Part shown: piece after piece, positions 8,079 through 17,100 of the stretch
Numbering within the stretch: the stretch's first letter is position 1
How the letters are laid out: each line of letters starts with the position of its first letter
Source: an uncultured Pirellulaceae bacterium
GTDB taxonomy: Bacteria; Planctomycetota; Planctomycetia; Pirellulales; Pirellulaceae
Length of the DNA: 53,425 bases
NCBI GenBank assembly: GCA_938040995.1
Contig: CALHZT010000017.1
Location: 1-53,425, forward strand
Reading direction: 5' to 3'
Made by a program: the position numbers and the translations under genes
The notes under the pieces: model-generated
Told to the model about the DNA's origin: nothing
Databases searched by the model: none
What the model saw: the letters and a program-made list of their open reading frames with translations, nothing else

Positions 8079-9200
8079 ATTCCCCGACAATACGCACAAC
8101 TTTGGAGCAAGGTCCATCACTGGGACAATTTGTTGCTGGCCTATCGACGATGTCGTCGACGCAAGCGATGCAAATTTGCTGCTGCTGACTTCCACGAAAA
8201 CTGGGAATCCAACCTTATTGAAATCCAGCAGGCCCTCGAGTCCGGTGGCTATACACCGGGGAAATATCATCACTTCCAGGTTTTTGAGCCCAAGAAAAGA
8301 AAAATCAGTGCCGCGCCTTTTCTGGATCGCGTCGTACATCACGCCCTTGTAAACATCCTTGAGCCAGTTTTTGAGCGACGGTTCATTTTTGATAGTTATG
8401 CTTGCCGCCGTGGAAAAGGGACACATCGAGCCATATTGCGTGCCCAGTCATATATGCGGCAGCATCCCTTTTATTTGAAAACCGACATTGTGAAGTTTTT
8501 TCCCAATGTCGATCACAAAGTGCTGATGTCGGTTATTGGCAATACGGTATGTGATGAAAGCGTTCTGGCGCTCGTCAGGATTATCCTCAAAAGCGGTGTG
8601 GGCATTCATGACGACGTTGCGCCATGTCGGTTGTACCCCGGTGATGACCTTCTGTCGCTCACGCGACCTCGTGGATTACCGATTGGGAATCTCACCAGTC
8701 AGTTCTTCGCCAACGTCTTACTCGACCCAATCGATCATTTCATCAAGGAGCAACTTCGGGTCCCGGGCTACGTACGTTACGCAGACGACCTTCTGCTCTT
8801 TGGACCATCAAAATCATTTCTGTGGGACACCCACACGCAGCTTGTGGAAAAATTTGGCAATTTTCGATTGTCCCTACACCCAAACAAGACGGTCCTCAAC
8901 CCAACCTGGCGAAAAATGAACTACCTTGGGTTTTCTGTTTCTACAAACGGACGAAGGCTGACGCAAGACGCCCTCCGACGATGGAATCGGCGACTGCGAA
9001 AACAAAAGTGGCTCGCGAAGCGGGGCAAACTGGCGCCGCAAGATGTGTCACGGTCGCTGAACGCGTGGTCGGCTCACGCCGACTTTGCCAATACCATTGG
9101 TGTTCGCAAAGCACTGTTTCACCGAACGGCGGTTACGTACTGCGCCCCAGAACAAGGGACGATAGAGGCAAAGTCCCCGGATGATGATGTTAAAAGGTGA
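8079..9200 (+). CDS. DGR reverse transcriptase
   Basis: A 373-aa retroelement reverse transcriptase of the DGR clade. Visible motifs are FEPKKRKISAAPFLDRVVHH (finger region), KTDIVKFFPNVDH (motif with catalytic Asp), RGLPIGNLTSQFFAN (the DGR-type I/L-G-x-x-x-S-Q motif 4), YVRYADDLLLF (catalytic YADD) and NYLGF. I place the start at the ATT at 8079, eight bases after AGGA at 8067-8070, because it restores the conserved N-terminus QLWSKVHHWDNLLLAYRR. A TTG at 8130 would cut into it, and an in-frame TGA at 8073 limits extension. Together with Avd it copies the TR RNA into cDNA with errors at adenines, which then replaces VR1 and VR2. Confidence 0.93.
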   Translation: MPRQYAQLWSKVHHWDNLLLAYRRCRRRKRCKFAAADFHENWESNLIEIQQALESGGYTPGKYHHFQVFEPKKRKISAAPFLDRVVHHALVNILEPVFERRFIFDSYACRRGKGTHRAILRAQSYMRQHPFYLKTDIVKFFPNVDHKVLMSVIGNTVCDESVLALVRIILKSGVGIHDDVAPCRLYPGDDLLSLTRPRGLPIGNLTSQFFANVLLDPIDHFIKEQLRVPGYVRYADDLLLFGPSKSFLWDTHTQLVEKFGNFRLSLHPNKTVLNPTWRKMNYLGFSVSTNGRRLTQDALRRWNRRLRKQKWLAKRGKLAPQDVSRSLNAWSAHADFANTIGVRKALFHRTAVTYCAPEQGTIEAKSPDDDVKR

Positions 9201-9223
9201 TACTAAATCACGCCAAGTCTTTT

Positions 9224-9320
9224 GCGCGAAGGCTGCGCCTTCACCAGAGGTCAGATAACAGATTGCAGGATCTCAGAGTGCTAAGGACGATTGGGACACG
9301 CGACGAAACGACGACATACT
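9224..9320 (-). repeat. Truncated third VR end with post-VR hairpin
   Basis: Reading the minus strand, 9286-9320 equals the last 35 bp of the VRs and carries the VR-type T, not the TR-type C. It is followed by the same TAG stop and the same roughly 60-bp tail as VR1 and VR2, ending in the hairpin at 9226-9244 (one base in the stem is changed, GCCTTCAC). The variable core and any target gene upstream are gone, and homology stops at 9320. This is either the relic of a lost third target or a copied cassette. The rest of 9201-9400 shows no gene. Confidence 0.88.
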
Positions 9321-9400
9321 GGCAAGCTGGTTCATTGCGGCAGGCCGCCCATTGCTGGCCGAATTCCGAAATTCGTAATCGGTCGCGTCAAAATGCCAAT

Positions 9401-9772
9401 CTAATGAATAGTGTCGATTGAGTCGGGTTCACCATCATCCGGACTGGATAGCGCGGTGGCATTCAACAATTGGTCAGTCGCGGCGAAAATTTGAAATGGT
9501 AAAAATTCCTCAATAGCATGACTTAACAATTGCCAACGCGGGTCCTCATCAACGAGAGCACTCCAGGCTGAGCCGCGAAAGAACTGCTTTAGCTCATTCG
9601 TTGGTCGTGACACGCCATCCCGAATCATTCGTTTGGCATCGCGAATTGCGTCGAATGCAACAAGTCTGTCGCGTGCCAACAATCGTCGCGATTCCTTCGC
9701 AACCCGTTTCGGATCGGTGTTCCCTTTCAGTGCGGTACCGATGGCTCGCAGAATTTCAATGGCGTCGGTCAT
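9401..9772 (-). CDS. Hypothetical protein (island)
   Basis: A 123-aa, mostly helical, charged protein (MTDAIEILRAIGTAL at the start) without signal peptide or membrane segment. The acidic C-terminus DDGEPDSIDT may be disordered. The start ATG at 9772 has only a weak AGAG upstream. It is divergent from the large membrane-protein gene at 10117 and is separated from the RT by the truncated VR. I do not recognise a family. Its place behind a VR remnant suggests it may have been next to a lost DGR target. Confidence 0.55.
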   Translation of the reverse strand: MTDAIEILRAIGTALKGNTDPKRVAKESRRLLARDRLVAFDAIRDAKRMIRDGVSRPTNELKQFFRGSAWSALVDEDPRWQLLSHAIEEFLPFQIFAATDQLLNATALSSPDDGEPDSIDTIH

Positions 9773-10116
9773 GCTCTAAATATACCGCCTCGATTCCCGT
9801 GGCGTGAAGCGGTAGCGCGTTCGCAATTCCGTTTGACGATGGAACCGTAAATGGTAGCCCGTCGTGTGTTCCAGATGGTTTGCGCGTGGGGCACGATTGG
9901 AGCGTTGACCTTGTAGGCCAATTCCTTTGTAAGCCAATTCGAAGGAGCTCGCGCACCATCCATTGCACAGAATTACAAAAAATGTGCATTCACCCTGATT
10001 TTCGCATTCTCCTATGGTTCACCAGTGCGCAGCGCTCCCTGCCATGGCTATTCCAGTTGTGACGAAACGGTTTGTCACGTCACTTTTTCACGGGACTCAA
10101 GCACAGGAGCGAGATA
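9773..10116. other. Gene-free interval with possible decayed coding relic
   Basis: No intact gene is supported. Minus-strand frames hold a short segment (NWLTKELAYKVNAP) that resembles helix-turn-helix regions of recombinases, but it is broken by frame changes and carries no catalytic part. The right end holds the ribosome-binding site (AGGAG, 10105-10109) of the next gene. Confidence 0.3.
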
Positions 10117-12957
10117 ATGTCGCACGAAAATCAGAAACTCAATTCGCAGCAATCCAGGCAGCCGGAAGAGCGTACGCCTCGAAAGCAAGAACCCGGCACT
10201 CAACCAGGGAATTCAGATTCCAACAGTCAACGGAATCAGAAACCAGCGTCGGCCCCAAAGAACAATTCACGGTCGAACGGTAATCGAGTGCCTAATCCGC
10301 CACCGCGACGATTGGCAACAGAGAACGAGGCAAATCAATCGACCTTGATGGCCTACACACGTAAAAAGATCATGGCTTTGGCCATGGCAGTTGGAAACTT
10401 CCTGCGTGAAGTCGCCGATATTGCCGCAACAGATACGGCTGCGCGGCAAAAGGGCGAACGTGCGAAGTGCATGCGAGAGCGACAATCGGCGAATGATCGA
10501 AAAGCTGCCGCACAGGCGAGATTTGAAAAAGCACGGCATCAGGAAAGCCAGCAGCCCCCCCGCATCGCTGAGGGCCGCACTCGCCAGCCGGGGATTATCG
10601 ATCGTTTTGTCGACTTGCTGATGGTATTGACGTTATTCGGGGTACTGTTTGTTGAGAACGGAGCCGCAGCGCAATTGCTTCAGAGCATCGCGGCATTAGG
10701 TGTCACCGACCTGGCAACGGCCCGTACAATCATGATTACGCCGATCGGTATCGGATTTGCGTTCGTGCTGGCAAAGCGACTGATGCCATGGCGGCTGCAG
10801 CGTCGCATCGTTCTGGTTGCCAGTGCCATCCTCGTTACGAGCTTCAGCATCTGGGTTTACGATTTTGCCTCACAGGTTGGACAGGCAGAAGTCGCGGCCA
10901 ACGCCGGTTTCAGCGAATCTGGTGAGGAGGGAACGCCACCTTGGCTGATGTTTGGAGCGATGGTTGCCATGATGGCCACCTCGTCATTCCTGGGTCACGC
11001 CGGCCTGGAATCCTTCTCTGGTCGATTGAACAATTGGGTAACCAACGCGGCACACCAGCAGGCCGTCGATGACATGATGGCCGCTGAGCTTGAGATCAAG
11101 ACCATCGATAAGGAACTCGCAGAGATTGACCGCAGGATGGAAGTGTTGGCCGACGAGAAGAAACAAGCCGTGGCTACCGCAATCGCCTTGTACAAGTCGA
11201 TTAAGCATGCGGCGAACTTCCTGCTGATGGCGACGATCGTGTTGACGTTGATTGGTTGCTCTAGTCCAAATGGCTCGTCCAACGGACCTTTCAAGGCAGC
11301 TAGTAGTCAGTCGGGTGTGTCTCCCGAGCACCGCGTCATTGCGATTTCGCCCAATCTTCCGGAAACCGAATTTAAGGCGGTTAACCAGTCTCTCAACCAA
11401 TCATACGACTGGTTATTGCGGAACGCGGCCATTGGTAGCACGCTGATTATTGTCGACGCCTGGGAAGGTGCTGTTATTGCCCGGCTGGAAGCCGTCGCCG
11501 GCGTCCCGCGAATTCGCAAACAGGCAATGGCGCACGGCGTGGAGTCTGTACGGTCGTACCTGAAGCAGACGAACCACGGCAAGGACGATGGTCGTGTGCA
11601 TCTCCCACGACTGGTACAGACAATTGCCCAGTTGTCACCGACGCCTGCGGATGTCGCGGTGCTTGGGCAGCCTTTGTTTGTGGCCGAATCCGGTGGGGAC
11701 GGGTACTTTTCCATGCTGGATGGCAGGTATCCAACGGATGGATGGTTGTTTCAACCGCCGAACGAAAGCCTGTTCTCGGTTGTCGGACGCGAGCGATTGC
11801 TTAAAGGGCAGTTTTACCACTTCGGTTGGCACAATAACCGGGCGTTTGCCGACGACAACCATCGGCAAGCCGTCTTGAGGTTCTGGCACCTGTACCTGAA
11901 AGAGCAGGGGGGGCTGCTTGTGACGGCTCAACAATCGCTACCGTCGGCCGTTACGTCCAGTGGATTGCGTAACCCCTTGATGCACGGTGTGGCTCGCCGG
12001 GATGAGAAGCCTGCCATGGTCAGCGTGGTATTCGACCCAAATGACAATGACGATCAGAAGATCATCCGTAAGTCGCGGGACAACGTGAACATTCGGCGAA
12101 ACGTCAGTCAAGAACGCAAGAAGAAGGAGCGAACAAACGTCAGCATCAAGCGAACTGGTGGTCATTCCACGCAAAACGAAAGTCGGGATGATGATGTTGA
12201 GGTTCGCCAGCGTGACAAATGGGGAAACCGGGTCGGTTCTTCCGCAGACTTGATTGACGATGGCCAAATGCTCGGCAAGAACATCCTGATGGTTCGGTTG
12301 TTCAATGATGAGAATGTGCGGCAATCACCACTCTGTGCCACGCTGCGGGAGAAAGGGTACACCGTGTCAATAATGGAAGGCCCACTTCCCTCAGCGGGAA
12401 AGTTTGCCAACCGCCTGAACATGATGGACCAGGTCTGGTTGTTTTCATCCAGGGAGTCGCAGGCAATGCCGTCGCAGCATGTCCGGTTGCTGGCAGATCG
12501 ATACCGCAATGGAAAGCTGTCAATCTGCTGCCTGGCAGAGAACAGTCCCTTTACGGCCCAGGCGACGGCGTTGTTTCGGGAGTTGGCTCCCGGGGCAACG
12601 ATTTCGGGCGACTACAAGGGCGAACAGCTCCTTCATCGACGAAATCGTAACCAGCCTGGTTTCGTGGAACATCCCGTCTTTCACAACATTGAAACGCTGT
12701 GGGAGGGCACCACGATTGCCAATATGAAGGGCGGAGGATTGCAACCAGTTTGCTTCGCGTCCAATGGCCAGCCGCTGATTGCCACGTTGGAAAACGGCCA
12801 ATCACGATTCGTCGTCCACGGTGGCTGGACATCGTTTTACAAACAATTCTGGCAGGACGCGGGGGTCAAGCGACTGGCGGTGAACGTGGCCGGATGGTTG
12901 AGTGGCGTATCGAATGGCAAGCAGTTGGCGTCGGTGGCGGCTGACTCCCGACACTAA
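10117..12957 (+). CDS. Large multi-pass membrane protein with C-terminal globular domains (unknown)
   Basis: 946 aa. The start at 10117 follows AGGAG by seven bases; an upstream TTG frame extension is not needed. Residues 1-70 are Gln/Asn/Pro-rich and disordered, and about 85-145 are charged helical. Hydrophobic segments lie near 155-177, 198-213, 225-245 and 275-295. A coiled-coil follows (about 320-370), then a fifth hydrophobic segment ending LIGCSS near 395. The region about 415-640 has alternating strands and helices (STLIIVDAWEG, ADVAVLGQPLFV), possibly VWA-like. The C-terminal 220 residues (NILMVRLFNDENV, RFVVHGGWTSF) resemble a glutamine-amidotransferase-like fold, without a convincing Cys-His pair. 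No family name is assigned. It ends in a strong terminator and precedes the hydrolase gene. Confidence 0.75.
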   Translation: MSHENQKLNSQQSRQPEERTPRKQEPGTQPGNSDSNSQRNQKPASAPKNNSRSNGNRVPNPPPRRLATENEANQSTLMAYTRKKIMALAMAVGNFLREVADIAATDTAARQKGERAKCMRERQSANDRKAAAQARFEKARHQESQQPPRIAEGRTRQPGIIDRFVDLLMVLTLFGVLFVENGAAAQLLQSIAALGVTDLATARTIMITPIGIGFAFVLAKRLMPWRLQRRIVLVASAILVTSFSIWVYDFASQVGQAEVAANAGFSESGEEGTPPWLMFGAMVAMMATSSFLGHAGLESFSGRLNNWVTNAAHQQAVDDMMAAELEIKTIDKELAEIDRRMEVLADEKKQAVATAIALYKSIKHAANFLLMATIVLTLIGCSSPNGSSNGPFKAASSQSGVSPEHRVIAISPNLPETEFKAVNQSLNQSYDWLLRNAAIGSTLIIVDAWEGAVIARLEAVAGVPRIRKQAMAHGVESVRSYLKQTNHGKDDGRVHLPRLVQTIAQLSPTPADVAVLGQPLFVAESGGDGYFSMLDGRYPTDGWLFQPPNESLFSVVGRERLLKGQFYHFGWHNNRAFADDNHRQAVLRFWHLYLKEQGGLLVTAQQSLPSAVTSSGLRNPLMHGVARRDEKPAMVSVVFDPNDNDDQKIIRKSRDNVNIRRNVSQERKKKERTNVSIKRTGGHSTQNESRDDDVEVRQRDKWGNRVGSSADLIDDGQMLGKNILMVRLFNDENVRQSPLCATLREKGYTVSIMEGPLPSAGKFANRLNMMDQVWLFSSRESQAMPSQHVRLLADRYRNGKLSICCLAENSPFTAQATALFRELAPGATISGDYKGEQLLHRRNRNQPGFVEHPVFHNIETLWEGTTIANMKGGGLQPVCFASNGQPLIATLENGQSRFVVHGGWTSFYKQFWQDAGVKRLAVNVAGWLSGVSNGKQLASVAADSRH

Positions 12958-12984
12958 CGGCAACTGAGGAAGCCGAACGCCAAA

Positions 12985-13026
12985 ACAGGCTGCCAGGGAA
13001 TACTCTCTGGCAGCCTGTCTTTTATT
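12985..13026 (+). terminator. Rho-independent terminator
   Basis: Perfect 12-bp stem ACAGGCTGCCAG / CTGGCAGCCTGT (12985-12996 and 13007-13018) with a 10-base loop, followed by CTTTTATT. It lies 28 bp after the stop of the 946-aa membrane protein gene and separates it from the hydrolase gene. Confidence 0.85.
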
Positions 13027-13237
13027 GAACTGAAATCCAGAGTAGGCGGCCCGGGAAATCGGCTTTGCCATCACCACGCTGAATTGTTCCCACTTCAACC
13101 ACCCATTTCGGCGTCCAAATCAGCCTGTCGCACCTCGATTCCTGATTTGTTTTGCCTTCCTTCCAAACCACTCGTGCGCATCCCCCGCCACGATGGCTTC
13201 TTTTTTGGGCACAAATTCCAGACAAAGGAGTGATGAG

Positions 13238-14092
13238 ATGACGAAGCGAGTTGCATTTGTACACGGCGTGGGAAATCACCCTGAACGTGGCAGGCTCAAC
13301 GAACATTGTCGCGAAATGCTGGCCAAGTGTCTTCGCGAAGATTTTGGAAAAGCCGCCAGTCCCAGTGTCGATTCTCTTTATTGGTGCGACATTGCCAATC
13401 GCGAGTTGGGCCGCGAGGATTTTGAAGGATTCTGCGTGGACCAGATCTGCCGTGTATTGGCAGCCAGGCGACTTGCCGTTCGTTCCTCGTGGTCCAGGTA
13501 TCTGCGGTCGGTTGTTGGCAGGGCATTGATCGGGTCACTGGAGCTTGTCAGTTGGACGCCCACACTGGCTGGTATGATGATGCCGGAGTTGGGTCGCTTC
13601 CTGGCCGCTGATGAATTCGCAACAATGGTGCGCCGACGTGTTCGTGAGCCACTCCAGCAATATCTGGAGCAGGGCGACGAAGTCCTTGTCCTTGCACACT
13701 CTTGGGGCTCCGTGATCGCCTACGAATCGCTCGTCGAATTGACTCAGACGTACCGCGGCCCAAATCGTATCCAGTCGTTTATCACGATGGGCAGTCCCAT
13801 TGCCGTTGAATCGGTGAAGCATCGGCTTCTGAACTGGAAGAATCCAGAAAGCCGCTTCCCCCGGCTAATTAAGGAGTGGCACAATATCGCCGATCCTACA
13901 GACGAAGTCAGCCATGACCCCACGGTCTCCGATGACTTTCACGATATGCAAACGACTGGTGCCATCGAGATGATCTCGGATCACCTGATCCAGAATCCGG
14001 CTAGAGCAGTAACCGGCGATCCGCACGATTTGACGGGATATCTCACACATCCTGTCACCGTAAGGCTGGTCGAAGACTTCCTGCGGAACTAG
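13238..14092 (+). CDS. Alpha/beta hydrolase (lipase/PGAP1-like)
   Basis: 284 aa, soluble. The start at 13238 is set by AAGGAG at 13225-13230, seven bases upstream; a longer frame from 13193 lacks a site. The fold is recognisable from VAFVHGVGNHPE (first strand and oxyanion loop, residues 4-15), the nucleophile elbow AHSWGS (Ser155), FITMGSP, an Asp-rich loop IADPTDE (about 230-236) and a late GYLTHP (His about 268). These give a plausible Ser-Asp-His triad. The substrate is unknown. Standing in a DGR island and converging on target 2, it may be an effector that attacks lipids or esters; this is inference. Confidence 0.8.
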   Translation: MTKRVAFVHGVGNHPERGRLNEHCREMLAKCLREDFGKAASPSVDSLYWCDIANRELGREDFEGFCVDQICRVLAARRLAVRSSWSRYLRSVVGRALIGSLELVSWTPTLAGMMMPELGRFLAADEFATMVRRRVREPLQQYLEQGDEVLVLAHSWGSVIAYESLVELTQTYRGPNRIQSFITMGSPIAVESVKHRLLNWKNPESRFPRLIKEWHNIADPTDEVSHDPTVSDDFHDMQTTGAIEMISDHLIQNPARAVTGDPHDLTGYLTHPVTVRLVEDFLRN

Positions 14093-14116
14093 CCAAACGG
14101 TTTGCAAAATTTTTGC

Positions 14117-14135
14117 GCGAAGGCTGCGCCTTCGC
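14117..14135 (-). promoter_or_regulatory. Post-VR hairpin of VR2
   Basis: Same 8-bp stem and 3-base loop as after VR1 (GCGAAGGC / GCCTTCGC), 58 bp beyond the end of VR2 on the minus strand. The tail between VR2 and the hairpin matches the VR1 tail except for two base changes and an 8-bp insertion near the hairpin, so the spacing is 58 instead of 50 bp. Confidence 0.75.
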
Positions 14136-14187
14136 CAGAGAAACAGAGGTCAGAGCGGCAGATATCAGATTGCAGGACCTCAGAGTG

Positions 14188-17100
14188 CTAAGGACGATTG
14201 GGACACGCGACGAAACGACGACATACTCGAAATCCAACATCGCGGCTGAGATTATCGGGTCTGCGGTTGAAGCGGTAACCGGAGCGTAAGACCCTGGGAC
14301 TGAAGCGAGCCCACGACCCGCCCCGGCAAACGCGAGAAGAGCCGCGTAACGGGGCGATCACTTCGTGCCCGTATATCAACGTTCTGCTCCGTTCCCCAAC
14401 TTCCTCCTGGTTTTCTGTCCAGTCGTCGCGATACTCGCTCGACGTCCATTCCCACATATTGCCAATCGTATGCTGCAAATCGAAAGGATTCGCATATTTT
14501 TTATCGGGTGATTCGCTACGACCCAACGAACGGCTTGCGCTGTGGTGACACCGGTCTTCTTCCAGACCACCATTCCACCAACGCGGCCACGAGGTGCCAC
14601 CTCGGGTGAAGAATTCTCGCTCGCTTTCACTCGGCAAGCAATAGATAAAGTTTTCAGAACAATCACAACAGGCAAGCCAGATGCCAGAATAGAAATCCGC
14701 TGCGTGCCAGGTCACACGGTGAACTGGTTGGTCGTCGGAACGACTGCGCCCATCGCGGCTGAAGAAATGAGAAGGATCGAATAACTCGTACTCGGCATTC
14801 GATACACCAAATTTCATCACATCGAGTTTTGGCACCAGGACTAGACGGGCAGGCTTCTCGTCATCCCAAGCTTCATGGTCCGAATCGTCGGACCCCATCC
14901 GGTAAACCCAACCTTCATGGCCCTCAGGAGCGGGAAACAGGTTGTCTGCCGATGCCATGTCAAACTCCGGCGAAGGGCAGGGCAGAAACAACTGCAGGAG
15001 GTTGCCGAACACGTCAAGCTCCGAAGCGCCAAGTTCACCAATAAAACCAGCGCCGAGCGATTGCTGCGCACTCTCCGGCAGCAAGTCCCAGGCGGAACGT
15101 ACCGTCTGGCTGTCTCGATAGCGACGATCAAGGTGTGAACCCAAAACACGGACGAATTCTTCGGCGTTATCGTTTTCGGGCCTCTCCGTTGCTCCCATTC
15201 CTTTATACCGCAAGTCGTCTCGTACCAGCCACCGACAGACATCTACCCACGGGCAGGGGACGGTTGCACCAGTCGTATCATCGGTTTGCCCAAAATGGTC
15301 TTCTCGTATCGCGTCCGCCAAAGTGAACGTGCCACCATAGGCGATCAGCTCGGCAGCAAGACGGTCCCTTTTTTCAACTGCCTTGGTTAGTTTTGTGCCA
15401 CTCGCTTTCTTTGTCAGTTCTTTCTTTGCGAATTCACTTCGCACCGCCGCATCCAGTCGTGACAACGCAAAGCGAAAGACCCAACGCCATTGTTCGCGAG
15501 GCGATTTTGAAATCTCGTGGGTTGCTTCAGGATCGTCCCACGCATGGCCTTCGCGGGCACGAGTTCGCGCTGCGACCATGTCCAGAATCCCACTCAGTTC
15601 GAAGCGCAATTCGTCCGGAGAAAGATAATCCGCCAGCCAGACGCCCGCAAAATATTCCGCGAAAGAGAGGTGACGCCATTGAAGGGAATCATTCTCCTCT
15701 TCCAAAGGGCCGCCGAGCAGGACGCCATTCTGTTTGAGCGTCTCTGCCATTTCTGTGGGGGCATTTCTTTCGTGGAGATACTCACTCAGGATTTCTAACG
15801 TATCGTCATACTGGTCACCTTCTACAAAACCTTCAAATCCGACATTTCGCAGCATATGCCACGCTACAAAGGCGTGAGCTTTCGTCAGCTTTCTCAGATT
15901 GGTCAGCGAGCCCCGACTCTCGCGTGGCACTGAATCCAGGCCCTTGCTCAGAAGACTGTAACTTTTGTTTGACTCGATCGCCTGGTAATACACCCGCTCC
16001 CGGTTATAGAGTGAATCGATCTCATCTTCGGGAATGCTCTGGAGCAAGTGCAGCACCATTGGCACCCGAAAAAACTCGTTTTCGACGCTGTTGCCATCCT
16101 CGATGCCCAATAACTTGCGGAAATGTTCGGCCTTTTCTTTCGTCAGAAACTCATTGACTTGATCGTCGGTCAACAATCCCACCTGACGCTCGTCCCAGGC
16201 TGAGAAACTCGACCGTGAACTCTGGCGGCCAGTAAAGTAGATCGGGCATTGGTCCACATTGCCGTGGCCCTCGAACCACAGCTGAATTTGATCGACTTGC
16301 CCACCGGCTTGATCGTGGGCGTCCAGCAGGTAAACCGCTTTGCCGTTGTCGTGGAGGTATTGCAACCAGTCTTGGACATGTTTCTTTTTGGAGCTGTCCA
16401 GGTGCTTACCGAACTCACTGGCAAGGTTGTTTCTGAATTTCTCGCTATCGTCCCAGGGGCGGCTTGCCAATTTGTCGCGGCGAATTGGCAAGAGGCCAAA
16501 TTTCCCTTCGGCGATTTGCTGTTCGAGGTAAATCAAGAGTGTCGATTTTCCCACTCCGGAATCGGCATAGAGAAATAACCTCGCTGGGCCATCGCCGGGC
16601 CCATGGAATCGTCCCTCGTTGATTTGGCAAAGTTCGTCATCAGAAATGGGAATCCACTTTTCCTGCTCCGATTGCGACGGTTCAACGTCGCCTTTCGCCC
16701 GATCTGGACCCTCTTGTTTAGACTTCAGGATGGGTGACGGAATATAACGCGATTCCGTCGCCGCATTGCATGTTTTGAGCAACGTCTGCCGCGCTTCCTC
16801 AGCCAGCCTCTCGTTGACCTGGGCCGTCATGGCCTCGAATAGCGAAAGCTCTTTGTAGGCATCTTCGAAGTCATCAACCGGCACCAGGCGAACTGTTCCA
16901 AGTTTGTCATCTGGCGTGTCACGTGGTTGCTTCGAGTGGATTGCAATCCGATTTACCGACTTGACCCGTGCAGCTGTCGCCAAGCCACGAATCTCGTCAG
17001 CTAAACACTTCTTGTTTATCTCGCCGACATGATCGATATGAAACGAGGCGGAACGTGGTGTCGCGAATTGAGCAGTTACGGCTGCATTACTGTCCAGCTG

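Noticed and set aside
9756-9989. Possible recombinase or HTH gene on the minus strand
   Set aside because: Only a short HTH-like segment is visible, broken by frame changes, with no catalytic residues; too weak to name.
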